From Blastococcus carthaginiensis (GTDB taxonomy: Bacteria > Actinomycetota > Actinomycetes > Mycobacteriales > Geodermatophilaceae), in NCBI RefSeq assembly GCF_030731085.1, contig NZ_JASNFN010000013.1, forward strand, positions 1-64,000: a DNA stretch of 64,000 bases. Reading direction: 5' to 3'. Of this stretch, positions 48,209 to 54,956 are shown one piece after another. The notes beneath the pieces were generated by a model, which ran no database searches, had not been told where the DNA came from, and worked only from the letters and a program-made list of their open reading frames with translations. The stretch's first letter is position 1; each line of letters starts with the position of its first letter. Both the position numbers and the translations under genes were made by a program.

Positions 48209-49672
48209 ATGACGACCGCCCCCGATGCCCTGCCCGTCGACGAGCATGCCGAGCTCGAGACCCGCCCTGCCCCTGCCGGGCGGTGGGGCGAGGCCGACGA
48301 AACGACCGGCTCCTACGCGCTCGAGGCGCGCGGCGCGCTGCGCCGGGTGGCCGGCCTCTCCACCGAGCTCGCCGACGTCACCGAGGTCGAGTACCGGCAG
48401 CTGCGGCTCGAGCGGGTCGTGCTCGTCGGGGTGTGGACCGAGGGCACCCAGGCCGACGCCGACCGTTCGCTGGCCGAGCTCGCCGCCCTCGCCGAGACGG
48501 CCGGCTCGCAGGTGCTCGAGGCCGTCAGCCAGCGCCGCGACAAGCCCGACGCCGCCACCTACGTCGGCTCGGGCAAGGCGGCCGAGATCCGCGACATCGT
48601 GGCCGCGACCGGCGCCGACACCGTGATCTGCGACGGCGAGCTCACGCCCGGCCAGCTCAACCAGCTGGAGAAGGTGCTCAAGGTCAAGGTGGTCGACCGG
48701 ACCGCGCTGATCCTCGACATCTTCGCCCAGCACGCGACCAGCCGGGAGGGCAAGGCCCAGGTCGAGCTGGCCCAGATGCAGTACATGCTGCCGCGGCTGC
48801 GCGGCTGGGGTGAGTCCATGTCCCGGCAGGCCGGTGGTCGCGTCGCCGGCGGTGGCGGCATCGGTACCCGCGGGCCGGGTGAGACGAAGATCGAGACCGA
48901 CCGCCGGCGCATCCGTGCCCGGGTGAGCAAGCTGCGGCGCGAGATCGCCGGCATGGCGACCGCCCGGGCGACCCAGCGGGCCAGCCGCGGCCGCAACGCC
49001 GTGCCGAGCGTGGCGATCGCGGGCTACACCAACGCCGGGAAGTCCAGCCTGCTCAACCAGCTGACCGGTGCAGGCGTGCTGGTGGAGAACGCGCTGTTCG
49101 CCACCCTCGACCCGACGGTCCGCCGCGCGCAGTCCCCCGACGGCCGGGAGTACACGCTCACCGACACCGTCGGCTTCGTGCGCCACCTGCCGCACCAGCT
49201 CGTCGACGCGTTCCGCTCCACGCTGGAGGAGGTGGCCGCGGCCGACCTGCTCCTGCACGTCGTCGACGGCTCCGACCCCGACCCGCTCGGCCAGATCGAT
49301 GCCGTGCGCGTGGTGCTGGGCGAGATCGACGCGGCCGCGGTGCCCGAGCTGATCGTCGTCAACAAGGTCGACGCGATGAGCGAGGAGGACGTCCTCATGC
49401 TCCGCCAGGCCCTGCCGGGTGCCGTCTGGGTGTCCGCGCGCACGGGGATCGGCATCGACACCCTGCGCCGGCTGGTGGCCGAGCGGCTCCCGCACCCCGA
49501 CGTCGACGTCGACGTGCTCGTGCCCTACGGGCGCGGTGACCTGGTGGCCCGGGTGCACCGCGACGGCGAGGTGCTCGGCGAGCTCCACGAGGCCGGCGGG
49601 ACACGGCTCACGGCCCGGGTCGACGGCGCTCTGGCAGCGCTGCTCGAGGAGTTCGCGGTCCCGGTGGGCTGA
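48209..49672 (+). CDS. hflX: GTPase HflX
   Basis: HflX is a ribosome-associated GTPase that splits stalled 70S ribosomes. The 487-residue protein has the N-terminal HflX domain (RLERVVLVGVWTEGTQADAD, TYVGSGKAAEIRDIV, ICDGELTPGQLNQLE). A glycine-rich linker GGRVAGGGGIGTRGPGETKIETD follows. The G domain has G1 GYTNAGKSS, G3 DTVGFVRHLPHQLV and G4 VNKVD. ATG at 48209 has GGAG five bases upstream; in-frame ATGs at 48131 and 48161 lack a ribosome site. Confidence 0.94.
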   Translation: MTTAPDALPVDEHAELETRPAPAGRWGEADETTGSYALEARGALRRVAGLSTELADVTEVEYRQLRLERVVLVGVWTEGTQADADRSLAELAALAETAGSQVLEAVSQRRDKPDAATYVGSGKAAEIRDIVAATGADTVICDGELTPGQLNQLEKVLKVKVVDRTALILDIFAQHATSREGKAQVELAQMQYMLPRLRGWGESMSRQAGGRVAGGGGIGTRGPGETKIETDRRRIRARVSKLRREIAGMATARATQRASRGRNAVPSVAIAGYTNAGKSSLLNQLTGAGVLVENALFATLDPTVRRAQSPDGREYTLTDTVGFVRHLPHQLVDAFRSTLEEVAAADLLLHVVDGSDPDPLGQIDAVRVVLGEIDAAAVPELIVVNKVDAMSEEDVLMLRQALPGAVWVSARTGIGIDTLRRLVAERLPHPDVDVDVLVPYGRGDLVARVHRDGEVLGELHEAGGTRLTARVDGALAALLEEFAVPVG

Positions 49673-49718
49673 GCGCGACGCGTCGACCGTCGCGGATCAC
49701 GATCCGGTCACGGGCCGG

Positions 49719-49724
49719 TACCGT
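49719..49724 (+). promoter_or_regulatory. Leaderless -10 element of PAP2 gene
   Basis: TACCGT ends six bases before the GTG at 49731. Confidence 0.6.
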
Positions 49725-49730
49725 GGCGGC

Positions 49731-50453
49731 GTGACCAGAGGCGCGGTGCGGGTGATCGATGCACCGCGCGCCGCCCCCGTCGTCCCGGTCGGCCGTCCGC
49801 CGTGGTGGCTGGTCGTCGCGGCGCTGCTGGTCGGTGTGCTGCTCTCGGCCGACCTGCTCGCCCACGGCCCGTCCGAGCGGCTGGACCTGCGGGTGTCCGA
49901 GATCGTCAGCGACTGGGGGCTGCGGGACACCACCGGCTACCCGGCGGTCTGGGTGGTCACCCAGATCGGCGGGCGCGTGACGATCCTCGTCGTGCTCGCC
50001 ATCCTGATCGGCTACCTCTTCTGGCGGCGGGGGGCCTGGCTGCCGGCCGCCCGGGTGCTCCTCGCCCTGGGGCTGCTGACCGCCGGGGTCTACGCGATCA
50101 AGCACGGCCTCGGCCGCACGGCCCCGGCGTTTCCCGGGTCCTACTTCTTCCACTCCGACGGCGTCTCGTTCCCCTCGGGTCATGTCGCCAACGCGGTGCT
50201 CATGTGGGGTGTCGCCCGATGGCAGGCGGTCGAGTACGGCCTGCCGGCCGCGGTGCAGCGGACCTTCTGGTGGCTGAGCGTGGTCGGGCCGGTCGCCACC
50301 GGCGTGGCCATGGTGTCGCTGGACTTCCACTGGATCACCGACGCGGTCGTGGGCGCAGCCGTCGGGATCGTCCTGTTGGGCGTGGTTCATGCACTGGACG
50401 AGATGGTTCTGTCACGCTGGGTACGTGCCCGAGCAGGCCGTCCCCGTTCCTGA
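49731..50453 (+). CDS. PAP2-superfamily membrane phosphatase
   Basis: The 240-residue protein has about six helices and the PAP2 motifs KHGLGRTAPAF (replacing KxxxxxxRP), SFPSGHVANAVLMWG and SLDFHWITDAVVG. The first motif lacks the usual RP end, though it keeps K and R. It could be undecaprenyl-pyrophosphate or lipid phosphatase; the substrate is unknown. The start is fixed by a leaderless -10. The next gene starts inside its last codons in another frame. Confidence 0.85.
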   Translation: MTRGAVRVIDAPRAAPVVPVGRPPWWLVVAALLVGVLLSADLLAHGPSERLDLRVSEIVSDWGLRDTTGYPAVWVVTQIGGRVTILVVLAILIGYLFWRRGAWLPAARVLLALGLLTAGVYAIKHGLGRTAPAFPGSYFFHSDGVSFPSGHVANAVLMWGVARWQAVEYGLPAAVQRTFWWLSVVGPVATGVAMVSLDFHWITDAVVGAAVGIVLLGVVHALDEMVLSRWVRARAGRPRS

Positions 50454-51483
50454 CCGCGCCCGGAGGTGCCGGCTCGTCGTCGCGAGCACCCTGGTCGGCG
50501 GCGCGGTCGTGCTCGCTCCCGCTCCGGCTCTCGCGGAGGCGCCGCCCCCCGCGCCGGCGCCGGAGGTCCGGTGCGCGATCACCGACCCACGGCTCGCCGA
50601 GCTCTCGGGGCTGGTGGTCGTGGGGGAGCAGATGCTCGCGCTCAACGACGGCGGCGAGCAGGTCACCGTCCACGGGCTGGACTCCTCGTGCGCGGTCGTC
50701 GACGTCCAGACCGGGGAGGTCGACCCCTTCGACCCCGAGGACCTCGGCGTGGCGCCCGACGGGAGCGTCTGGGTGGCCGACATCGGGGACAACGGCTCCG
50801 TCCGCCCGACCGTGGCGCTGCACGTCCTGCGACCCGACGGCACGACGGCGCTGCACCGGCTGACCTACCCCGACGGCGCGCACGACGCCGAGGCGCTGCT
50901 CCTGGCGCCGGACGGGACGCCGTACGTCGTCACCAAGGAGGTCCTCGGGGCCAGCGGCGTCTACCGTCCCGCCGCAGCGCTGGTGGACGGCGGCACGGTG
51001 CCGATGGAGCGGGTGGGGTCGGTGAACGTCACGCTGACCGGGACCCCGGGCGGCCCGGTGGGCCGGGCCGGGCAGCTTCTGATCACCGGCGGTGCGGTCG
51101 CGGCGGACGGAAGCGCCCTGGCGCTCCGCACCTACACCGACGCCTACGTCTGGCCCCTGACCGGATCCGACGTCGTCGGCGCGCTGGCCGGGGAGCCGGT
51201 GCGGGTGGCGCTGCCGGAGTCACCCCAGGGCGAGGCCATCAGCTTCACGGCCGACAACCAGGCGCTGGTGGTCGCCAGCGAAGGTCTGCCCAGCGCCGTC
51301 ACCGTGGTGCCCGTGCCGGCCCGGGCTGCCGCGTCGGGCCCGGCGCCCGCGGAGGTGCCGCTCCCATCCTTCGCCGAGCTGACCACCGGCTCGGATCGGT
51401 CGCCCATCGCCGCGGCCCTGATCGCGGCGACCGTGGCGACCGTCGTGGTCTGGCTGACCGGACGGCTGCGCCGCCGGCCCTGA
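50425..51483 (+). CDS. Membrane-anchored beta-propeller-like secreted protein
   Basis: The 352-residue protein has a signal peptide (RRCRLVVASTLVGGAVVLAP, cleavage likely after ALA). A six-bladed-propeller-like body shows repeated D-G-(S/T) turns (GEVDPFDPEDLGVAPDGSVWVADIGDNG). A C-terminal membrane helix (IAAALIAATVATVVVWLTG) is followed by RLRRRP. Such proteins are surface esterase-like or binding proteins; none of the catalytic motifs I know is clear. It overlaps the PAP2 gene by 29 bp. The GTG at 50425 fits the signal peptide. Confidence 0.78.
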   Translation: MPEQAVPVPDRARRCRLVVASTLVGGAVVLAPAPALAEAPPPAPAPEVRCAITDPRLAELSGLVVVGEQMLALNDGGEQVTVHGLDSSCAVVDVQTGEVDPFDPEDLGVAPDGSVWVADIGDNGSVRPTVALHVLRPDGTTALHRLTYPDGAHDAEALLLAPDGTPYVVTKEVLGASGVYRPAAALVDGGTVPMERVGSVNVTLTGTPGGPVGRAGQLLITGGAVAADGSALALRTYTDAYVWPLTGSDVVGALAGEPVRVALPESPQGEAISFTADNQALVVASEGLPSAVTVVPVPARAAASGPAPAEVPLPSFAELTTGSDRSPIAAALIAATVATVVVWLTGRLRRRP

Positions 51484-51486
51484 GGG

Positions 51487-52251
51487 TCAGACCCGGCGCA
51501 GAACGCTGACGACCCGGCCGAGGATCGTCGCCTCGTCGCCCGGGATGGGCTCGTACGCCGGGTTGTGCGGCAGCAGCCACACGTGGCCGTCGCGCCGCTT
51601 GTAGGTCTTGACCGTCGCCTCGCCGTCGATCATCGCGGCGACGATCTCGCCGTTCTCGGCAGTGGGCTGCTGGCGGACGACGACCCAGTCGCCGTCGCAG
51701 ATCGCGGCCTCGACCATCGAGTCGCCGGCCACCTTGAGCATGAAGACCGTTCCCTCGCCGACGAGCTCGCGGGGCAGCGGGAAGACGTCCTCCACCGCCT
51801 GCTCGGCCAGCACCGGCCCACCGGCGGCGATCCGGCCGACGAGCGGGACGTAGGTCGGGGCGGAGGCCCGCTCGCCGTCGCCGACCACGGGCGGCTCGAC
51901 GTGGGCGGCCGTGCTGCGGCCGGCATCCCCCGGCAGCCGGACGTCGAGTGCGCGCGGGCGGTTGGGGTCGCGCCGCAGCCACCCCTTCTTCTGCAGGACC
52001 GAGAGCTGGTGGGCGACCGAGGACGCCGACGACAGCCCCACGGCCTCGCCGATCTCGCGGACCGAGGGCGGGTAGCCCCGGCGGTCGATCGAGTCGCGGA
52101 TCACCTCGAGGACGCGCCGCTGGCGCTGGGTGAGGCCGTCACCGTCGGCCGTGCGATCGGGGAACGCCCGCACCGAGGCGGTACCGCTCGCATCGGGGGC
52201 TGCCGCCCGGGTGCCTCGCCCGCCGCCGGAGGTCCCGTTCGAGTCCGCCAC
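51487..52251 (-). CDS. lexA: SOS repressor LexA
   Basis: LexA represses DNA-damage genes and cleaves itself when RecA filaments form. The 254-residue protein has the winged helix TQRQRRVLEVIRDSIDRRGYPPSVREIGEAVGLSSASSV. The cleavage site is Ala-Gly in GRIAAGGPVLAEQ. The catalytic Ser is in VAGDSMVEA and the catalytic Lys in GEATVKTYKR. The N-terminus is extended by about 50 low-complexity residues, as in related actinobacteria. GTG at 52251 has a strong GAGGAGGAG ribosome site. Two LexA boxes lie upstream, so it is autoregulated. Confidence 0.97.
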   Translation of the reverse strand: MADSNGTSGGGRGTRAAAPDASGTASVRAFPDRTADGDGLTQRQRRVLEVIRDSIDRRGYPPSVREIGEAVGLSSASSVAHQLSVLQKKGWLRRDPNRPRALDVRLPGDAGRSTAAHVEPPVVGDGERASAPTYVPLVGRIAAGGPVLAEQAVEDVFPLPRELVGEGTVFMLKVAGDSMVEAAICDGDWVVVRQQPTAENGEIVAAMIDGEATVKTYKRRDGHVWLLPHNPAYEPIPGDEATILGRVVSVLRRV

Positions 52252-52329
52252 GTCTCCTCCTCGCCGGCTGCCCGTGCAGCGCTCGCCCGTCGTCGTCGCG
52301 TGAACGGTAGCGCTGATCGCCGACCAGTT

Positions 52330-52343
52330 CAAACACACGTTCG
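52330..52343. promoter_or_regulatory. Near-consensus LexA box upstream of lexA
   Basis: CAAACACACGTTCG differs from CGAAC-N4-GTTCG by one base (G2 to A). It lies 79 bp from the lexA start. Confidence 0.7.
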
Positions 52344-52368
52344 AAAGTTCTCCGTGTCGCATCGCTTC

Positions 52369-52390
52369 TGTCGGTCGCTTCCGGTAGACA
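52369..52390 (+). promoter_or_regulatory. PafBC-type promoter of the LysM gene
   Basis: TGTCGGTC-N8-TAGACA reads toward the LysM gene. It differs from TTGTCRGTG-N8-TAnnnT at the ninth and last bases. Its -10 TAGACA is the same as in the nrdJ promoter, and the LexA box at 52409-52422 would lie just after the start site. Confidence 0.6.
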
Positions 52391-52408
52391 TCGGACAGGC
52401 GTTCGAAT

Positions 52409-52422
52409 CGAACAAGTGTTCG
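52409..52422. promoter_or_regulatory. LexA box between lexA and LysM gene
   Basis: CGAACAAGTGTTCG is identical to the recA box at 35555-35568. It sits 35 bp before the LysM ATG and 158 bp from the lexA start. Confidence 0.92.
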
Positions 52423-52456
52423 GGCCGGCGAGGTGTCGGTCGGGAGGGCAGGAAGC

Positions 52457-52972
52457 ATGAACAGCGGTGCTGCGCTGCGGGTCCGCGGAGAGATGTCGGC
52501 CGATGTGTGCGGGGGGCGGTCCGCGACCGCGCCCGCCCGGCACCTCAGGGTGCTGCCGCCGCCCCGCGCCTACGCAGATGCCGTCGCACCTCGCGCCGAT
52601 CCGGGGCTGCCGGGCGACGGGGTGGCGCGGGTCCGGCAGTCGGCGACCGGTCGTCCGGCGACCGGTCCGGCGGCGGAGTCGCTGCCCCCGCTCCGGTTGA
52701 CGGCACGGGGGCGGCGCGTGGTCGCGGTGGTCGTGCTGCTCCTCGGCCTGGGTGTCGTCGCGCTGGGCGGCGCCGTCCTCGGCGAGGACGGTGACGCGCT
52801 CGAGCTCATGGGGACGACCAAGGTCATCGTGGAGCCGGGTGACACGCTGTGGTCCATCGCGGGTGCGGCGGCCGGGGGGCGGGACGTGCGCGACGTCGTC
52901 GTCGACATCCGGCAGCTGAACCGGCTCCAGAGCGCTGCGATCAGGCCCGGCCAGGTGCTGGTGCTGCCCTGA
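52457..52972 (+). CDS. SOS-associated LysM membrane protein (ChiZ/DivS-like position)
   Basis: The 171-residue protein has a disordered N-terminal half, a membrane helix (RVVAVVVLLLGLGVVALGG), and an extracytoplasmic LysM domain. LysM is VEPGDTLWSIAGAAAGGRDV ... IRQLNRLQSAAIRPGQVLVLP, a peptidoglycan-binding fold. It is divergent from lexA with LexA boxes between, exactly where Mycobacterium has the damage-induced cell-wall protein ChiZ (Rv2719c) and Corynebacterium has DivS. A role in delaying division after DNA damage is inferred from position, not sequence identity. ATG at 52457 has AGGAAG upstream. Confidence 0.85.
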   Translation: MNSGAALRVRGEMSADVCGGRSATAPARHLRVLPPPRAYADAVAPRADPGLPGDGVARVRQSATGRPATGPAAESLPPLRLTARGRRVVAVVVLLLGLGVVALGGAVLGEDGDALELMGTTKVIVEPGDTLWSIAGAAAGGRDVRDVVVDIRQLNRLQSAAIRPGQVLVLP

Positions 52973-53097
52973 TCCACCCCGGCGTGCGCACTCCGGTGGG
53001 CCGCAACGAGAGGTTTACAAGCTCGGTCGCCGACTTCGTCAACCCTCCGTGTGGGTGTGTTCACGGTCCGTGCTCGCCGCCCGCTTACGGTCACTGG

Positions 53098-53832
53098 GTG
53101 TTCAGCGTCATGGAGAACCGCGCCGCGGTGTTCACCCGTCAGCCCCAGGTCGTCGAGGTCCACCAGGCAGGGGCCTGGCGGGCGGGGGAGCTGCTGGGGT
53201 GGCGGCACGATGACGCGGGTGCGTGCCAGATGTGGGTCCGGGTCGTGTCGGACGGTGTCGAGCAGATGACGTGGACCGAACTGGCCGCGGTACGGCTGCC
53301 GGAGCCCGCGTCCTCGGCCCCGCCCCCCGCGACGCAGGCGGTGCCTGCGCAAGCGGCCGCCATGCCGGGAGCTGCTCCGTCGACGGACCCTGACGCGACG
53401 GCCAGCCTCCCGCTGGTGCGGGACAGTCGTGGGGCCCAGTCGGCCGCCTCTCGCACGGGCGGCCGTCGACGCGCGCCCGAGAGCGACGCGGTTCAGGGGG
53501 TGACGGCCTCGTCCGCGCCGGCGGCCCCGGCCGGTCGCCACCGGGCTCCGGCGACCGCGCCGAGTCCCGTGGTCGGTCGGCACCGTGCTGCCGACACCGA
53601 TCACCTCCGCCCCGTCGACGCGGGTGTGCCGGCGACCGCCCGAAGCAGCCGGCCGGGCGGCAGAGGGGTGCCCGCCGCGCATTCCGCCCATCCGGTCGAG
53701 AGGCGTGCGGTCAGGCACGGCTGGACGCCTCCCGCAGACCTCGAGCCCGAGCTGCTCACCCGGCCGATGCGCCTGAGCGACCAGGTGCCGCACGCACGGC
53801 GCCCTCGGGTGGGCGGCTCCGTCCGCGCCTGA
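53098..53832 (+). CDS. Hypothetical protein with N-terminal beta domain
   Basis: The 244-residue protein is of unknown family. Residues 1-65 form a compact segment: FTRQPQVVEVHQAGAWRAGE then LLGWRHDDAGACQMWVRVV and VEQMTWTELAAVRLPE, resembling a small SH3-like beta barrel. The rest is proline/alanine/arginine-rich and likely disordered, with three GRHR(A) motifs (AGRHRAPAT, VGRHRAADT) and a basic end. No signal peptide. GTG at 53098 or ATG at 53110 could start it; I give the longer. TTACGGT just upstream may be its -10. Confidence 0.65.
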   Translation: MFSVMENRAAVFTRQPQVVEVHQAGAWRAGELLGWRHDDAGACQMWVRVVSDGVEQMTWTELAAVRLPEPASSAPPPATQAVPAQAAAMPGAAPSTDPDATASLPLVRDSRGAQSAASRTGGRRRAPESDAVQGVTASSAPAAPAGRHRAPATAPSPVVGRHRAADTDHLRPVDAGVPATARSSRPGGRGVPAAHSAHPVERRAVRHGWTPPADLEPELLTRPMRLSDQVPHARRPRVGGSVRA

Positions 53833-54119
53833 CGGATCAGCGCGGCCCTCGGTGGTGCCGCACCTCCCGCGGTGCTCTCCGCCGCCGACGCCCGTGGGTG
53901 GCGGCGGCCGTGGCGAGCGTGGAACTCGCGCCGGGGTCGGTGGGGGGAGAGGTGCAGCGGTGTCATCGCGCGCTTCTTCGGTGTCGCCGCGGGCAGTTCC
54001 TCGGGGCCCGGTCGGGTCGACTCCCGGCGTGTCGTCGCGGTGCTCCTGTGACGGCTGGGGGCCGCTGTTCCGCCTGCGTACCGCAGTGTCGGGGTGGAAC
54101 ACGCCGAGCAAACGATCAC

Positions 54120-54149
54120 TTGCACATCTTGTGGGCGCCGTCCTAGGGT
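54120..54149 (+). promoter_or_regulatory. nrdR promoter
   Basis: TTGCAC (54120-54125) and TAGGGT (54144-54149) with an 18-bp spacer predict initiation near 54156, overlapping the NrdR-box candidate. Confidence 0.55.
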
Positions 54150-54153
54150 TCCC

Positions 54154-54166
54154 CTACATCTAGTAG
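54154..54166. promoter_or_regulatory. Putative NrdR box
   Basis: CTACATCTAGTAG, with inverted CTAC/GTAG arms around ATCTA, resembles the NrdR-box core (ACAC-WATATATW-GTGT). It lies over the predicted nrdR start, suggesting autoregulation of nrdR-nrdJ. Only one box is clear. Confidence 0.5.
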
Positions 54167-54290
54167 TTACAGAGCTGTAAGCCCGTCCACAGGCCCGTCC
54201 TCAGGTTCTCCCCGTCGCGTCCACCGGATGTCCCCAGGGAGCTCCACAGGCAGCCGGTGAGGGGCTCGTCGGCGAAGGAGGTGAACCACC

Positions 54291-54812
54291 GTGCGTTGCC
54301 CGTTCTGCCACAACGCCGACAGCCGGGTCATCGACTCGCGCGAGGCCGACGAGGGCGCCACCACCCGGCGCCGTCGCTCGTGTCCGGCGTGCGGTCGGCG
54401 GTTCACCACCGTCGAGGAGGCGGTGCTCGCCGTCGTCAAGCGCAACGGCGTCAGCGAGCCGTTCAACCGCAGCAAGGTCGTCGCCGGCGTCCGGCGGGCC
54501 TGCCAGGGCCGGCCGGTCGACGAGGACCAGCTCAAGCTCCTCGCCCAGCAGGTCGAGGACGCCATCCGCGCCAGCGGTGCCGCGGAGGTGCCGAGCAACG
54601 AGGTCGGCCTGGCCATCCTCGGTCCGCTGCGCGAGCTCGACGAGGTCGCCTACCTCCGGTTCGCCAGCGTCTACCGCTCCTTCACCTCGGTGGCCGATTT
54701 CGAGCGGGAGATCGCCGAGCTCAAGGCCCGGCAGTCCGGCGCGCCGCCGGGGGAGACGGGCCCGCCCGCGCCCCGGCAGCCGGTCCCGTCCGGCAGCTCC
54801 GCCGGCACCTGA
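54291..54812 (+). CDS. nrdR: Transcriptional repressor NrdR
   Basis: NrdR senses ATP/dATP and represses ribonucleotide reductase genes. The 173-residue protein has the zinc ribbon CPFCHNADSRVIDSRE ... RRSCPACGRRFTT, then the ATP-cone domain VVKRNGVSEPFNRSKVVAGVRRAC ... LDEVAYLRFASVYRSFTSVADF. It is standard length with a proline-rich tail. GTG at 54291 has GGAGGTG upstream. It is followed by nrdJ, its predicted target. Confidence 0.96.
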   Translation: MRCPFCHNADSRVIDSREADEGATTRRRRSCPACGRRFTTVEEAVLAVVKRNGVSEPFNRSKVVAGVRRACQGRPVDEDQLKLLAQQVEDAIRASGAAEVPSNEVGLAILGPLRELDEVAYLRFASVYRSFTSVADFEREIAELKARQSGAPPGETGPPAPRQPVPSGSSAGT

Positions 54813-54816
54813 GAAC

Positions 54817-54838
54817 TGTCGGTGCCACCCGATAGACA
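54817..54838 (+). promoter_or_regulatory. PafBC-type promoter of nrdJ
   Basis: TGTCGGTG-N8-TAGACA, starting four bases after the nrdR stop, matches the RecA-independent damage motif in all but the last base. Initiation near 54845 would leave a leader of about 110 nt before the nrdJ ATG. Confidence 0.7.
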
Positions 54839-54956
54839 GCAGTTCGAGCAGTTACCGATCGCGGCTCTTCCCCAGCCCCCGATCCGCCACCGCGCAGCAC
54901 CACCGCGCAGCCCCGCGAAGCACCACGCGACACACGACCAGGGAGAGCTCCACACC

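Larger units (their letters stand above)
53833..54290 (+). other. Intergenic region upstream of nrdR
   Basis: The 458-bp gap contains no supportable gene on either strand; open frames here have no start context or domain. The last 170 bp hold the nrdR promoter and a putative NrdR box, and fall in GC content near 54110-54180. The first 250 bp show nothing I can identify. Confidence 0.6.

Noticed and set aside
54813..54956. Cobalamin riboswitch before nrdJ
   Set aside because: The 144-bp gap is too short and lacks the B12-box; the promoter element explains the conserved block.
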